Source: Actinomadura macra NBRC 14102 (GTDB taxonomy: Bacteria; Actinomycetota; Actinomycetes; Streptosporangiales; Streptosporangiaceae). From it: a stretch of DNA of 64,000 nt. The DNA lies in contig NZ_BCQT01000010.1 of assembly GCF_001552215.1 (NCBI RefSeq), positions 434,001 to 498,000 of the forward strand, written 5' to 3'. The stretch's first letter is position 1; the number at the start of each line of letters is the position of its first letter. Below, in pieces: positions 33,106 through 42,136 of this stretch. Made by a program: the position numbers and the translations under genes. The notes beneath the pieces were generated by a model. The model saw nothing but the letters and a program-made list of their open reading frames with translations. It was not told the origin of the DNA and did no database searches.

Positions 33106-33309
33106 ATGGCCACCGGTACCGTCAAGTGGTTCAACGCGGAAAAGGGCTTCGGCTTCATCGAGCAGGACGGCGGCGGCGCCGACGTCTTCGCCCACTACTC
33201 CAACATCGCGGCCCAGGGCTTCCGTGAGCTCCAGGAGGGCCAGAAGGTGTCGTTCGACGTCACCCAGGGCCAGAAGGGCCTGCAGGCGGAGAACATCGTC
33301 CCCGCCTGA
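33106..33309 (+). CDS. Cold-shock protein CspA-type RNA chaperone
   Basis: 67 aa. MATGTVKWFNAEKGFGFIEQ begins the OB-fold; RNP1 is KGFGFI and RNP2 is VFAHY. It binds single-stranded RNA and DNA, melts hairpins and may act as antiterminator. It has a long leader with its own terminator-like hairpin and is followed by a terminator and a DEAD-box helicase gene, a classic cold-shock pair. Confidence 0.95.
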   Translation: MATGTVKWFNAEKGFGFIEQDGGGADVFAHYSNIAAQGFRELQEGQKVSFDVTQGQKGLQAENIVPA

Positions 33310-33330
33310 CGGTGACGACGCTCGTCACCG
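33310..33330 (+). terminator. Terminator of cspA
   Basis: CGGTGACGA (33310-33318) pairs with TCGTCACCG (33322-33330) with a 3-nt loop. It begins right after the cspA stop, so the helicase gene needs its own promoter or readthrough. Confidence 0.7.
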
Positions 33331-33503
33331 CCTGATCATCGACGGCACGGCGGGCGGGCCCGGGTCAGCCCTGGGCTCGCCCGCCGTTCGCCGCTTGTTC
33401 CCGGTTCGTTCTTGAGAAACCTTCGCCCGCCCCGATCCGAGGCCGCGACCACGCGCAGCGGAGCACTCCCTCGACACGCACCGCTCCCGAGGAAGGCTCC
33501 ACC

Positions 33504-34967
33504 ATGTCCCGCGCCACCCGTCCGGCCGCCCGAGGCCGCTCGTCCCGATCCGCGGGCGGTCGCCGTCCGGCGCCCGCGCGTCCGAACGCCGAGTTCGCGC
33601 TTCCGGAGACCACCACCCCGCCGTTGCCCCCGATCGCGTCGTTCGCGGAGTCGCGGCTGCCGGCGCCGCTGCTGGCGGCACTGACCCGCAACGGGGTGAC
33701 GGAACCGTTCCCCATCCAGGCCGCGACCCTGCCGAACGCCCTCACCGGCCGCGACGTCCTCGGCCGGGGACGCACGGGCTCGGGCAAGACCCTCGCGTTC
33801 GGCCTGGCGCTGCTCGCCCGCACCGCCGGCCGCCGCGCTGAGGCCCGCAGCCCCCTCGCCCTGGTCCTGGTCCCCACCCGGGAACTCGCCCAGCAGGTCA
33901 CCGATGCCCTCGCGCCGTACGCGGACGCCGTGCGCCTGCGGCTGGCGACCGTGGTCGGCGGTGTTCCGCTCGCCCGCCAGGCGAACGCGCTCCGCCGCGG
34001 CACCGACGTCCTGATCGCCACTCCCGGGCGCCTCGCCGACCTCATCGAGCGCGGCGACTGCCGGCTCGGCGCGGTGGACATCACCGTGCTGGACGAGGCC
34101 GACCAGATGACCGACATGGGGTTCCTGCCGCAGGTCACCCGGTTGCTGGAGCAGACGCCGCCGGGCGGGCAGCGGATGCTGTTCTCCGCGACGCTCGACC
34201 GCAACATCGACCAGCTCGTCCGCCGTTTCCTCACCGACCCGGTCACCCACTCGGTCGACCCGACGGCCGGGGTCGTCACCGCCATGGAACACCACCTGCT
34301 GCACGTCGACGACGCCGACAAGCACGAGACGACCGTGCACATCGCCGCCCGGCACAACCGGGTGATCATGTTCGTCGGCAAGAAGCACGCCGCGGACCGC
34401 CTCGTCCGCAAGCTGACGTCCCGCGGCATCCGCGCCGCCGCGCTGCACGGCGGCAAGACCCAGTCGCAGCGCAACCGCGCGCTGGAGGGCTTCCGCACCG
34501 AGGACGTGACCGTGCTGGTCGCCACGAACGTCGCCGCCCGCGGTATCCACATCGACGACCTCGACCTCGTCGTCAACGCCGACCCGCCCGCCGACCACAA
34601 GGACTACCTCCACCGCGGCGGGCGCACCGCACGCGCCGGACGTCCGGGCACCGTGGTGACCCTCGTCCTGCCCGAGCAGCGTCGCGAGATGGACGACATG
34701 ATGGCCAAGGCCGGCATCAAGCCGCGCACCACCCGCGTGCGGCCCGGCGACCAGGAGCTGGCGCGCATCACCGGCGCCCGCCCGCCGTCCCGCGCCGCCG
34801 CCGCACCGTCCCGCGCCGCCACACCGCCCGCCGCGGCTCCGGCCACCACACCGTCCCGCAAACCGCGCCGCGGCGGCTCCGCCGGGCACGCTTCCGCTCG
34901 CGGGAACCAGCAGGTCACCACGCCCAAGCGGCGTCCGCGTCGGCGCGGATCCGCGCTGAACAGCTGA
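33504..34967 (+). CDS. DEAD-box ATP-dependent RNA helicase
   Basis: 487 aa. The Q motif region FPIQAATLP precedes motif I GRTGSGKT (89-96); PTRELA, TPGR, DEAD (VLDEADQM), SAT (LFSAT) and the HRGGRTARAG motif VI follow in order. Arg-rich tails (about 1-35 and the last 60 residues) should bind RNA. It unwinds RNA duplexes, probably in ribosome assembly or RNA decay at low temperature, given the cspA gene 195 bp upstream. Confidence 0.93.
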   Translation: MSRATRPAARGRSSRSAGGRRPAPARPNAEFALPETTTPPLPPIASFAESRLPAPLLAALTRNGVTEPFPIQAATLPNALTGRDVLGRGRTGSGKTLAFGLALLARTAGRRAEARSPLALVLVPTRELAQQVTDALAPYADAVRLRLATVVGGVPLARQANALRRGTDVLIATPGRLADLIERGDCRLGAVDITVLDEADQMTDMGFLPQVTRLLEQTPPGGQRMLFSATLDRNIDQLVRRFLTDPVTHSVDPTAGVVTAMEHHLLHVDDADKHETTVHIAARHNRVIMFVGKKHAADRLVRKLTSRGIRAAALHGGKTQSQRNRALEGFRTEDVTVLVATNVAARGIHIDDLDLVVNADPPADHKDYLHRGGRTARAGRPGTVVTLVLPEQRREMDDMMAKAGIKPRTTRVRPGDQELARITGARPPSRAAAAPSRAATPPAAAPATTPSRKPRRGGSAGHASARGNQQVTTPKRRPRRRGSALNS

Positions 34968-35028
34968 CCTGACGGCTCGCCTGACCGTTCTTCCTCGACG
35001 GCATTCGCCACCGGCTCGCCTGCGCCCA

Positions 35029-35049
35029 GGGGAGCTGAAACCCCTCCCC
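35029..35049. terminator. Possible bidirectional hairpin terminator
   Basis: GGGGAG (35029-35034) pairs with CTCCCC (35044-35049) around a 9-nt loop. It lies between convergent genes (helicase, lipoprotein). Short stem, so tentative. Confidence 0.3.
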
Positions 35050-35053
35050 CGGG

Positions 35054-35521
35054 TCAGGCGCCCTTGCGCCAGCCTTCCTCGCAGGCGGCCATGAACGCCT
35101 GGCGCCCGGCCGGGAACCTGCCGCCCTCGTTCACGCCCTGCTTATAGGACATGGCGCAGAAGTTCGGCGGGGCGTTCTTGCCCATGGTCGCGCGCATGCC
35201 CGCCGCCATCTGGACCATCATGGTGAAGGTGTACCGCTTGCCGTCCGGATCGATCATGATGATCCGCTTGCTGTTAGTGATCTTGGGCTCAGTGGGTGTG
35301 GCCCGGGGCATGGGAGAGGCGTCGGCCGGCGGCGCGGAGGACGTGGGCGTGGAGGACGTGGGCGTGGAGGACGTGGGCGCCGCCGGCGTGGCGGCTCCCG
35401 GCGCGGTCGCGCTCGCCGACGGGGCGGGCGAGGTGCCCTTGGCCTCGCTCTCGCCCTCGCAGGCGGTGGCACCGAGGACGAGGCCCCCGGACATCAGCAG
35501 GATCGCGATCTTTCGGGACAC
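35054..35521 (-). CDS. Small lipoprotein, unknown
   Basis: 155 aa. The signal peptide ends at LGATAC with the lipidated Cys at residue 21. A Thr/Ser/Pro/Ala-rich stalk (about 28-75) contains three near-identical Thr-Pro-Thr-Ser-Ser repeats. The C-terminal part (about 80-155) has two Cys and a possible small fold. It sits on the outer face of the membrane; no family recognised. The repeated stalk comes from a 15-bp tandem repeat. Confidence 0.7.
   Translation of the reverse strand: MSRKIAILLMSGGLVLGATACEGESEAKGTSPAPSASATAPGAATPAAPTSSTPTSSTPTSSAPPADASPMPRATPTEPKITNSKRIIMIDPDGKRYTFTMMVQMAAGMRATMGKNAPPNFCAMSYKQGVNEGGRFPAGRQAFMAACEEGWRKGA
35336..35380. repeat. 15-bp tandem repeat, three copies
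   Basis: The unit GGAGGACGTGGGCGT occurs three times in tandem (35336-35350, 35351-35365, 35366-35380; the last copy differs at its final base). It encodes repeated Thr-Pro-Thr-Ser-Ser in the lipoprotein stalk and could vary in number between strains. Confidence 0.85.
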
Positions 35522-35867
35522 GGGTCAGCTCCGGAGGCAGGGGGCGGGTGTTGCGGTCGGACCCTAACAGGTCCATCGGCCCGTCTCTCCGTCAGCGGGC
35601 CGCCCCGCTGGCCAGCTGAGGGGCGAAGGCGGACTGGGTGACGTCGCGCTCCAGGGACACCGACTCGGTGGGGGGACCTGACCACCACGCAGGGCGCGCC
35701 CGGCTCAAAGGCCGAAGAACCGGGCCGTGCCATGCCGAATCCGCGTCCGCTTGCTCCGTTCCTAGAGCCACACGCTATTGCATGGAGCTCGTCATTCTTT
35801 GTCGCACATGACGCAGCAGGGCCGGCACAATGGCCGCCCCTGTCGCGTGCGATGGTCCGAGAAAGTG

Positions 35868-36371
35868 TCAGGCGGGCTGGTGAGCACGAGCGGCCATGAC
35901 CGCCTCGCGAAGGTGCTCTTCCTCCTCATTGGACAGAGACGTCCTGATGAGCCGTCCGCCCAGGGGCGCCATCTCGGGGATGACCTTGTCGGGGTTGCGC
36001 TTGTCGACGAGAACGAACAGCGCGGCCGTGCCCGGGACGAGGTGCCGCCCCAGGTCGCGCATGAAGTCGTCGTCGACGCCGATGTCGGTCGCGGCACCGG
36101 CGGCCGCGCCCGCCGCACCGCCGATCGCCATGCCCAGCAGCGGCATGAGGAACAGCAGCCCGATGAGGCCGCCCCAGGCGGCGCCGCCGAGCGCGCCTCC
36201 CGCGACCATGTTCCGGGCCTGGTGGAGCTTGATCTTGCCGTCGTCCTTGCGTTCGATGACGACGAGGTCGGCCAGCTCTACGACGTGCTCGCGCTGGAGT
36301 TGGACGAGTCTGTCCCGGGCCTGCTCTGCGGTGGGCAGGTCGTCGTAGGCGACAGCGATCAGGTCACTCAT
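35868..36371 (-). CDS. DUF1269-type membrane protein
   Basis: 167 aa. The N-terminal part DLIAVAYDDLPTAEQARDRLVQLQ and VIERKDDGKIKLHQ belong to the DUF1269 family; a glycine/alanine-rich hydrophobic segment (about 58-95) probably spans the membrane twice, as FGLIGLL-type helices. The soluble C-terminal half includes LVDKRNPDKVIPEM. Function unknown; family members often respond to stress. It follows the DUF7144 gene by 48 bp on the same strand. Confidence 0.8.
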   Translation of the reverse strand: MSDLIAVAYDDLPTAEQARDRLVQLQREHVVELADLVVIERKDDGKIKLHQARNMVAGGALGGAAWGGLIGLLFLMPLLGMAIGGAAGAAAGAATDIGVDDDFMRDLGRHLVPGTAALFVLVDKRNPDKVIPEMAPLGGRLIRTSLSNEEEEHLREAVMAARAHQPA

Positions 36372-36419
36372 GAAATCCCCCGTTGGGCTCTCTTGACTGG
36401 GCAGTGTTCCGCGGCGCGT

Positions 36420-36839
36420 TCAGGCCGCTCTCGATCCGGCGGGCGGTGCGGTGAGCGCGTAGATCAGCAGGACGCACAGGGCGATGGTCAGCACCGACCA
36501 CATCGGGAACGCCTGCAGGAACGCCAGATGGCCGATCGCCGCCGCGACGGCGAGGATGACCCCGACCACGCGGGCCCACATCTGGCCCGCCAGGATCCCC
36601 GCGCCGACGGCGATCTGGACGATGCCGACGCCGAGCCAGATCCATCCCCAGGTGTCGAAGTCGAACACCAGAATCTGGTTGGCACCGACCAGGTAGTAGT
36701 CGTCGTTGAACAGCGCGACGAGCCCGTCGATGACGTTGAAGGCGCCGACCACCAAGGCCAAGGTGCCCGCGAACGTCAGCCATCCGGACGTCCGGTGCCG
36801 CCGGTGCACCGAGGTCGAGCCATGGGCCGTTCTGGTCAT
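36420..36839 (-). CDS. DUF7144 membrane protein
   Basis: 139 aa with four membrane segments (about 18-40, 65-88, 90-110, 112-132). SGWLTFAGTLALVVGAFNVIDG and DTWGWIWLGVGIVQI are the family's landmarks. It is a small integral membrane protein of unknown function. It is probably co-transcribed with the DUF1269 gene. The intergenic region 36840-37095 upstream holds an AT-rich block that could be its promoter and that of the divergent kinase. Confidence 0.75.
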   Translation of the reverse strand: MTRTAHGSTSVHRRHRTSGWLTFAGTLALVVGAFNVIDGLVALFNDDYYLVGANQILVFDFDTWGWIWLGVGIVQIAVGAGILAGQMWARVVGVILAVAAAIGHLAFLQAFPMWSVLTIALCVLLIYALTAPPAGSRAA

Positions 36840-37095
36840 ATCGAACCTCCCCGTCGTCGCGGCGGCCGGACCGGCCGGCAGCGTTCATGCATCCGGCACA
36901 TCCCGCAGCTCCAGAAGCCACAAACCACAATTAAGCGGTATTTGACCGTCGTTTTAGTGAAAAGTAGGTCAGCCCCTGACTCGGGATCAGCACGTTGAGG
37001 CGGTTTGTGTGGAGAACCTGAAAACGGTGTGTGTTCGCTCTGTCACCCAGTAGGTTTGACGGCGCGTGGCCGGCGTCCCGGTGAGAGGAGTCACG

Positions 37096-38910
37096 GTGCG
37101 CTTGGGAGCGGAGGTCACCGGGCGGTACCGGCTGGTCAAGGGGCCCATACGTGGGGGCACGGCCGAGGTCTGGCTGGCGGACGACACCGAGCTCGGGCGC
37201 CGGGTCGCGCTCAAGCGGGCCAGGTTCGGTGACGGCGGGACGCGTTCGTTCGACCGGTTGAAGTCGGAGGCCCGCGCGCTGGCGCGGTTCAGCCACCCGC
37301 ATGTGGTCACGCTGTACGACGCGGTCCGGGTGAGAGCACGGGGGCGCGCGACGTCGTGGCTCGTCCTCGAGTACGTGCCGGGCGGCAGCCTGGACGGCTG
37401 GCCGGCGACGTCCCCGCAGGTCGCAGCGCTGATCGGCGCGCAGATCGCGGACGCGCTGGCCGCGCTGCACGCCGAGGGGATCGTGCACTGCGACATCAAG
37501 CCGGGCAACGTCGTCGTCACCGAGAAGGGGACCGCCAAGCTCACCGACTTCGGTGCCGCGTACCGGGTGGGCGGACGGGAGACGATCACGCGGAACGGCT
37601 CCGTGGCCCACACTCCGGCCTATGCCGCGCCGGAGGTCCTGCACGGCGTGCCGGAACCGGCGTCGGACGTGTACTCGCTGGGGCTCACGGTCCACTCGCT
37701 GACCACCGGGGAGCCGCCCGGCGCGATGTCCGCCGAGGCGGGGCCGCTGAGCGGGGTGCTGGCGGCGCTGCTGCGGCCCGATCCGGCCGACCGGCCGGGC
37801 CCCGCGGAGGCGCGGCGGATGCTGGCCGAGGTGGCGGGCGACGCGGAGGTGGAGCTTCCCGTCCATGCCACCGCCACCGAGGACGGGCCGGGCACGGCGC
37901 AGGAGGAAGGTGGCCCGCCGGGCCGGCGGGGTCCGGTGGGCTACGTGCGGCGGCATCCGTTCTCCTTGGCCGGTGCGTCCGTCGTGGTGGCGGCGGCGGT
38001 GGCGGCGCTTCTGCTCGTGTCCGTCTTAGGTGACGGGAAGGAGGCTCCGGCGCAGGCGGGGCCCGTGTCCCTGATCGGTGATCCGCACACGGCCGACCCT
38101 TGTGCGCTGGCCGATCCCGCCGCTCTCGGGAAGTACGGCGAGACCGAGCTGGACAACGACTACGGCAACTTCGACCGGTGCGACGTGCTCGTGGACCCGG
38201 GCGCGAAGAGCGAGGTGGACGTCAAGATCAACTTCAGTGCGGGGCCCGCGCCGGAGCCGACCGGGCCGGTGAGGGCGGTCGGGCGGTTCCGCGTGGTCGA
38301 GGACCGCGCCGAGGGCGACGAGTGCGGCAGGAGGCTGCTCTTGCCGGTCCCCGACGGCGACACCAGCATCATCGTCCTGGCGCACGAGACCAAGGAGGGA
38401 CCCGCCCCCCTCTGCGCCATCGCCGACACGGCCGCCGCCCGAGCGGTCGCCGTGCTCGGCCGGGGCCCGCTCCCCCGGCGTCCGCGACTGCCCGCGGAGT
38501 CCCTCGCACACTGGAACGCGTGCGCGATACTCAGTGGGGACGCCCTGGACGCGGTTCCCGGCATCGACGCCGCGGAACCCGACGTCGGGTTCGGCGGCTG
38601 GGACTGCGAATGGCACAGCACCACCCAGGACATCCAGGTCAAGCTGCGGTTCGATCGAGGCCCCCCGCTCACCGCCGTGGACGGCAGCCCGACCCGGCTT
38701 CGAGGTCACCGTGCCTTCGTCTCGCCGGACGAGGAGGGGAACGGGACGTGCCTGGTCAGGGTGGTCCACCGCACCTACTCCGACCAGCACGATGAGGACG
38801 CGGTCGAGGTGCTGTTCCTCGTCGTCCAGGGCGAGCCGCCCACCAAGCGGCTGTGCGCGTTGGCGACAGACCTCGCCGACGCGGCGACCGCCCAGCTTCC
38901 GGCGGCCTGA
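37096..38910 (+). CDS. Transmembrane Ser/Thr protein kinase with duplicated outer domain
   Basis: 604 aa. Kinase domain 9-245: Gly-rich loop RGGTAEVW, Lys40, Glu58, catalytic loop HCDIKPGN with Asp133, Asn138, DFG Asp151, APE. The usual HRD Arg is Cys132, so this is a non-RD kinase. A juxtamembrane basic patch and TM helix (289-312) lead to an outer part with two related Cys-containing modules (about 330-455 and 470-600) of similar layout (DPCALADPAALG and WNACAILSGDAL). AGAGGAG 5 nt upstream supports GTG 37096 over 37066. Confidence 0.87.
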   Translation: MRLGAEVTGRYRLVKGPIRGGTAEVWLADDTELGRRVALKRARFGDGGTRSFDRLKSEARALARFSHPHVVTLYDAVRVRARGRATSWLVLEYVPGGSLDGWPATSPQVAALIGAQIADALAALHAEGIVHCDIKPGNVVVTEKGTAKLTDFGAAYRVGGRETITRNGSVAHTPAYAAPEVLHGVPEPASDVYSLGLTVHSLTTGEPPGAMSAEAGPLSGVLAALLRPDPADRPGPAEARRMLAEVAGDAEVELPVHATATEDGPGTAQEEGGPPGRRGPVGYVRRHPFSLAGASVVVAAAVAALLLVSVLGDGKEAPAQAGPVSLIGDPHTADPCALADPAALGKYGETELDNDYGNFDRCDVLVDPGAKSEVDVKINFSAGPAPEPTGPVRAVGRFRVVEDRAEGDECGRRLLLPVPDGDTSIIVLAHETKEGPAPLCAIADTAAARAVAVLGRGPLPRRPRLPAESLAHWNACAILSGDALDAVPGIDAAEPDVGFGGWDCEWHSTTQDIQVKLRFDRGPPLTAVDGSPTRLRGHRAFVSPDEEGNGTCLVRVVHRTYSDQHDEDAVEVLFLVVQGEPPTKRLCALATDLADAATAQLPAA

Positions 38911-38919
38911 CGGCCCCGG

Positions 38920-39738
38920 TCAGCCGCCGAGAAGGGCCAGGTCGGTGGTGCGGAGCCTGGTGCCGACCAGCAGCGCGGTGATCAGGTTGTGGTTGAGGGC
39001 GTTGCCGATCGGGGGCGGGATCTGCTCCTCCAGCAGCCCGTCCACCTCGGTGCTGAGCCGCATCCGCACCGCGGTGACGATGCGGGCGGCCCGCTTGTCG
39101 TTCCACTTCTCGCCGGGGCGGAGCCGTCCGATCTCGTCGGCGACCTGGGCCCAGGTGAGCGGCTGCGGCCAGGCCTCCTGCCGCAGGTAGCGCTGGGCGA
39201 GGCAGACCAGGACGAGCTTTTCCGCCGCGTTCAGCCCCCATTTGTCGGCCTGCGCCGCCCGGGCACCGGTGTCCTCCGGGTCGTAGGTCTCGACCTCGTG
39301 GATGTCGGCCGGGCCGAGCCCCGGGCCGGCGGCGATCCGCACTTCGAGCAGGTGCTCCTGGCCCGGGGCGACGATGAACAGCGGCGTGTACGCCACCGGC
39401 AGTTCCGCCCGGTGCCCGCCGAGGACGAGTCTCGGGCCGGGGAACCGGATGGCCAGCTTCCCGGCGTTGTGCAGCACCCAGCGCTGATGCTCGCGGGTGA
39501 TGTATCCGTGCCGGCGGCTGACGCGGGGGTCGGCCGGACCGACGCAGACGTGGACGTCGGGCTCGCAGCGTCCGAACACGACCTCGAATCCGGCGTCGGG
39601 GGAGACGCGCATACCGCCGTTCGCGCCCATCACGAACAATGTGCCGGGCTGAGCCGGCGGCAGACCGGTCGCGAGGCTCCCCATCTCCTTCGGGAGGATG
39701 TCGACCTTGCCCGGTGGCTTCCGCATCGCCGTGGCCAT
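38920..39738 (-). CDS. FHA-domain protein
   Basis: 272 aa. An FHA domain (about 40-115) shows VVFGRCEPDVHVCVGPADP and the binding residues VSRRHGYI, so it should recognise phosphothreonine. The C-terminal part (about 165-265) is helical, with LTWAQVADEIGRLRPGEKW resembling a helix-turn-helix. It is convergent with the kinase gene (9 bp apart), so it is a good candidate for the kinase's phosphoprotein partner. Start ATG 39738. Confidence 0.82.
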   Translation of the reverse strand: MATAMRKPPGKVDILPKEMGSLATGLPPAQPGTLFVMGANGGMRVSPDAGFEVVFGRCEPDVHVCVGPADPRVSRRHGYITREHQRWVLHNAGKLAIRFPGPRLVLGGHRAELPVAYTPLFIVAPGQEHLLEVRIAAGPGLGPADIHEVETYDPEDTGARAAQADKWGLNAAEKLVLVCLAQRYLRQEAWPQPLTWAQVADEIGRLRPGEKWNDKRAARIVTAVRMRLSTEVDGLLEEQIPPPIGNALNHNLITALLVGTRLRTTDLALLGG

Positions 39739-39930
39739 GTGCACCGTCCTTTCCCGCACGTGCGCCGAGGCTCACGGTAGCCGTCCCGGCGCGGGAGGGG
39801 TCCCGCTTCCGGTCCGGGTCGGCCCGCTGAAGCGGCTCCGCCACCGCCCTCCTCCCGCCGTCCCGGCCCAGGGACATGATGGGGGATCACCCCGGGACGG
39901 GTCCCGGCGAGACCGCAGTCCAATCACGAC

Positions 39931-40611
39931 ATGACCGACAAACTCGGAGACCATGGCGGTGCCGGCGCGGCCACGCGCCGCCGGTGGACGCGGCCCGGAA
40001 CGTGGCGCTGGCCCTCGCGCCGGCGGCAGCCGCACGAGGCACCGCCGGAGCCGCGTCCCCTGCGCGTGCACGCCTTCGAGCCGTTCAGCCAGGCCAACGG
40101 CCCCGGCACCCGTGCGGTGCTGTGGTTGCAGGGGTGCACCCTGGGCTGTCCGGGCTGCTCCAACCCTGAGACGCACCCCCGGTTCGGCTACGAGACGGGC
40201 GTGGACATGATGGTCGCGCACATCGCCGCGCTCGGCGACCGGATCGAGGGCGTGACGGTCAGCGGCGGGGAGCCGCTCCAGCAGCTCCGGCCCGTGCTGC
40301 GGCTGCTGGCGCGGCTGCGGGAGGAGACCTCCCTGTCGGTCGTCCTACTCACCGGCTACGCCTGGGACGAGGTCGTGCGGATGCCGGGCGCGGCGGCCTT
40401 GCGCGAGCGGGTGGACGTGCTGCTCGCCGGCCGGTACGGGCGAGCGTGGCACCTCGGCGGGGGGCTGTGCGGCTCGTCCAACAAGACCGTGCACCTGTTC
40501 ACCGGCCGCTACACCGCGGCCGACCTCGATGCGGTCCCGGCCGCCAAGGTGATCATCCGTCCGGACGGGACGCTCGTGGTCACCGGCCTCGACCCTCCGC
40601 CGCAAGCGTGA
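39931..40611 (+). CDS. 4Fe-4S activase-like protein (NrdG-like radical SAM)
   Basis: 226 aa. WLQGCTLGCPGCSNP holds Cys69-x3-Cys73-x2-Cys76, the 4Fe-4S radical SAM cluster motif, and VSGGEPLQQ matches the downstream SAM-binding GGE. The size and ending resemble anaerobic ribonucleotide reductase activases, but no nrdD lies nearby, so it may activate another enzyme. The N-terminal 43 residues are Arg/Pro-rich and may not be translated (a GTG near residue 46 is an alternative start). It is the possible first gene of the cluster running to 45305. Confidence 0.72.
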   Translation: MTDKLGDHGGAGAATRRRWTRPGTWRWPSRRRQPHEAPPEPRPLRVHAFEPFSQANGPGTRAVLWLQGCTLGCPGCSNPETHPRFGYETGVDMMVAHIAALGDRIEGVTVSGGEPLQQLRPVLRLLARLREETSLSVVLLTGYAWDEVVRMPGAAALRERVDVLLAGRYGRAWHLGGGLCGSSNKTVHLFTGRYTAADLDAVPAAKVIIRPDGTLVVTGLDPPPQA

Positions 40612-40784
40612 GGGCCGCAGGCGCTTCGGAGATCGGCGTGCCTGTGGCGCGGCACCGTCCGCATGGTGCTGTGGAGGGTCCGGTGAGTTTCGCCGGGCTC
40701 CGCACGGGATACGGGTGATCAGGACACCGTCCGCGTCCGCGCGCGGTGGCGACCCGTTGCCTGACCTACCGGCGGGGAGCACAG

Positions 40785-41816
40785 ATGAGAGCGCTGCCCT
40801 ACGTCCCCTTCGGCGCCGGGCTGCGGGACCGGCCGCACGTGTTCGTCGACGGCCTCCGCACCCCGGCGACGGTCCTGGAACTCAGCCATTGGCCGGGCAA
40901 CCGCACGCCCGCCCACCTCAAGTGCGACGTCAGCACCCAGTCCGTCCTGCGGCTGTGGGACCGGCCCGCGGCAGAGCGGGAGCGCCTGCTCGCCGGGGCG
41001 ACCGCGGTGACGTGTGACCACTACGACGTGGACGGCCTGCTGAGCGTCCTCTGCCTGACCGATCCGGCGTTCACGCTGCGCCACCGGGACCTGGTGGAGG
41101 CCACGGCGCTGTGCGGTGACTTCGACGTGCACACAGGCGCCCCGGGGGTCCGCGCGTGCCTCGCGCTGCTGGCGGCCGAGCGCGAGATCAGCCAGGCGAC
41201 GCGGTTCCGGTCGGTGGAGCAGGCCACGACGGCGCTGTACCGGGGGATGCTCGACGTGGCGCGGGAATGCCTGCTCGACCCGGACGCCTGGCGCGATGGA
41301 TGGGCCGGCGAATGGGAGGACGTCGAGCGCTCGCTGCGGTCCCCGATCGAGGTCGACGAGCGTGGGGATCTCGCGGTCTTCGTCGACACCGCCGGGCCGG
41401 CGCACGAGTACGCCGTCCACGCCCGGACCGACGCGGGCCACGTGCTCAGGCTGCGCCGCGACGGGCGGCACAGCCTGCGCTTCCGCTACGAGAACTTCGT
41501 GGACCTCCAGTCCAGGCGCCCTGCACCCCGGGTCAGGGGCGATCTCCTGGCGGCGGAGCTCAACGCGCGGGAGCGGGACGGCCTCTGGTTCTGCGAGTCC
41601 CCCGCTACCGCCACGCCGCTGCTCCAGCTGTACACCGACGACGAGGTCCCCGCGCCGAGCAGCCTGGGAATGGACGAGGTCCGCCGCGTGGTCGTGGCCT
41701 TCTTCGAAGCCGCGCGGGCGGACGAGTCACTGCTGTGGCGTCCCCACCCGGGCTGGCTGTACGAGGCGGCGGGGACTCCCCCGTCCAAGGAGGCGGGGAC
41801 GGCATGGCAAGGCTGA
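40785..41816 (+). CDS. DUF6687 family protein
   Basis: 343 aa. It begins MRALPYVPFGAGLRDRPHVFVDG, as in the DUF6687 family, and has Asp78-His-Tyr-Asp81-Val-Asp83-Gly84 (residues 77-84) followed by Leu-Leu-Ser, a pattern that resembles motif I of DHH phosphoesterases, with ALCGDFD later. A metal-dependent hydrolase is thus possible but unproven. The ATG at 40785 is preferred (GGGGAG upstream) over the GTG at 40746. Its end overlaps the Rieske gene start by 13 bp. Confidence 0.75.
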   Translation: MRALPYVPFGAGLRDRPHVFVDGLRTPATVLELSHWPGNRTPAHLKCDVSTQSVLRLWDRPAAERERLLAGATAVTCDHYDVDGLLSVLCLTDPAFTLRHRDLVEATALCGDFDVHTGAPGVRACLALLAAEREISQATRFRSVEQATTALYRGMLDVARECLLDPDAWRDGWAGEWEDVERSLRSPIEVDERGDLAVFVDTAGPAHEYAVHARTDAGHVLRLRRDGRHSLRFRYENFVDLQSRRPAPRVRGDLLAAELNARERDGLWFCESPATATPLLQLYTDDEVPAPSSLGMDEVRRVVVAFFEAARADESLLWRPHPGWLYEAAGTPPSKEAGTAWQG

Positions 41817-42136
41817 AAGGGTTCCGTGAGCGGCTGTCGCAGGAGCGGGTCGTCCAGGTGGAGACCGAGCAGGGCCCGTATGTCGTCCGGCTGGTCAAAG
41901 GGGTGCCGGTGGTCCACTACGCGCTGTGCCCCCATCGCGGGGGTCCGCTGGAAGACGCCTACGAGATCGGCGGGCTGCTGGTCTGTGCCTGGCACCGCTC
42001 CGCCTTCCGGATCGGGGACGGCCGGGCGGTCCACGGGCCGTCGTGCTCGGACCTGCCGGTCGTCCCGGCCCGGTTCGACGGCCCCGACCTGCTGGTCGAC
42101 TGGACGCGGGAGCCGGCCGATGCGACCGGACCCTGA
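41804..42136 (+). CDS. Rieske 2Fe-2S protein
   Basis: 110 aa. Cys42-x-His44 and Cys61-x2-His64 form the 2Fe-2S site; the extra disulfide Cys of quinol-oxidising Rieske proteins are missing, so it resembles the ferredoxin-type Rieske of oxygenases. It probably transfers electrons to an enzyme of this cluster. AAGGAGGC lies upstream of the ATG at 41804. It overlaps the genes on both sides, suggesting tight co-translation. Confidence 0.88.
   Translation: MARLKGFRERLSQERVVQVETEQGPYVVRLVKGVPVVHYALCPHRGGPLEDAYEIGGLLVCAWHRSAFRIGDGRAVHGPSCSDLPVVPARFDGPDLLVDWTREPADATGP

Noticed and set aside
35336..35380. CRISPR-like direct repeats
   Set aside because: Units are contiguous 15-mers without spacers and lie inside a lipoprotein gene.
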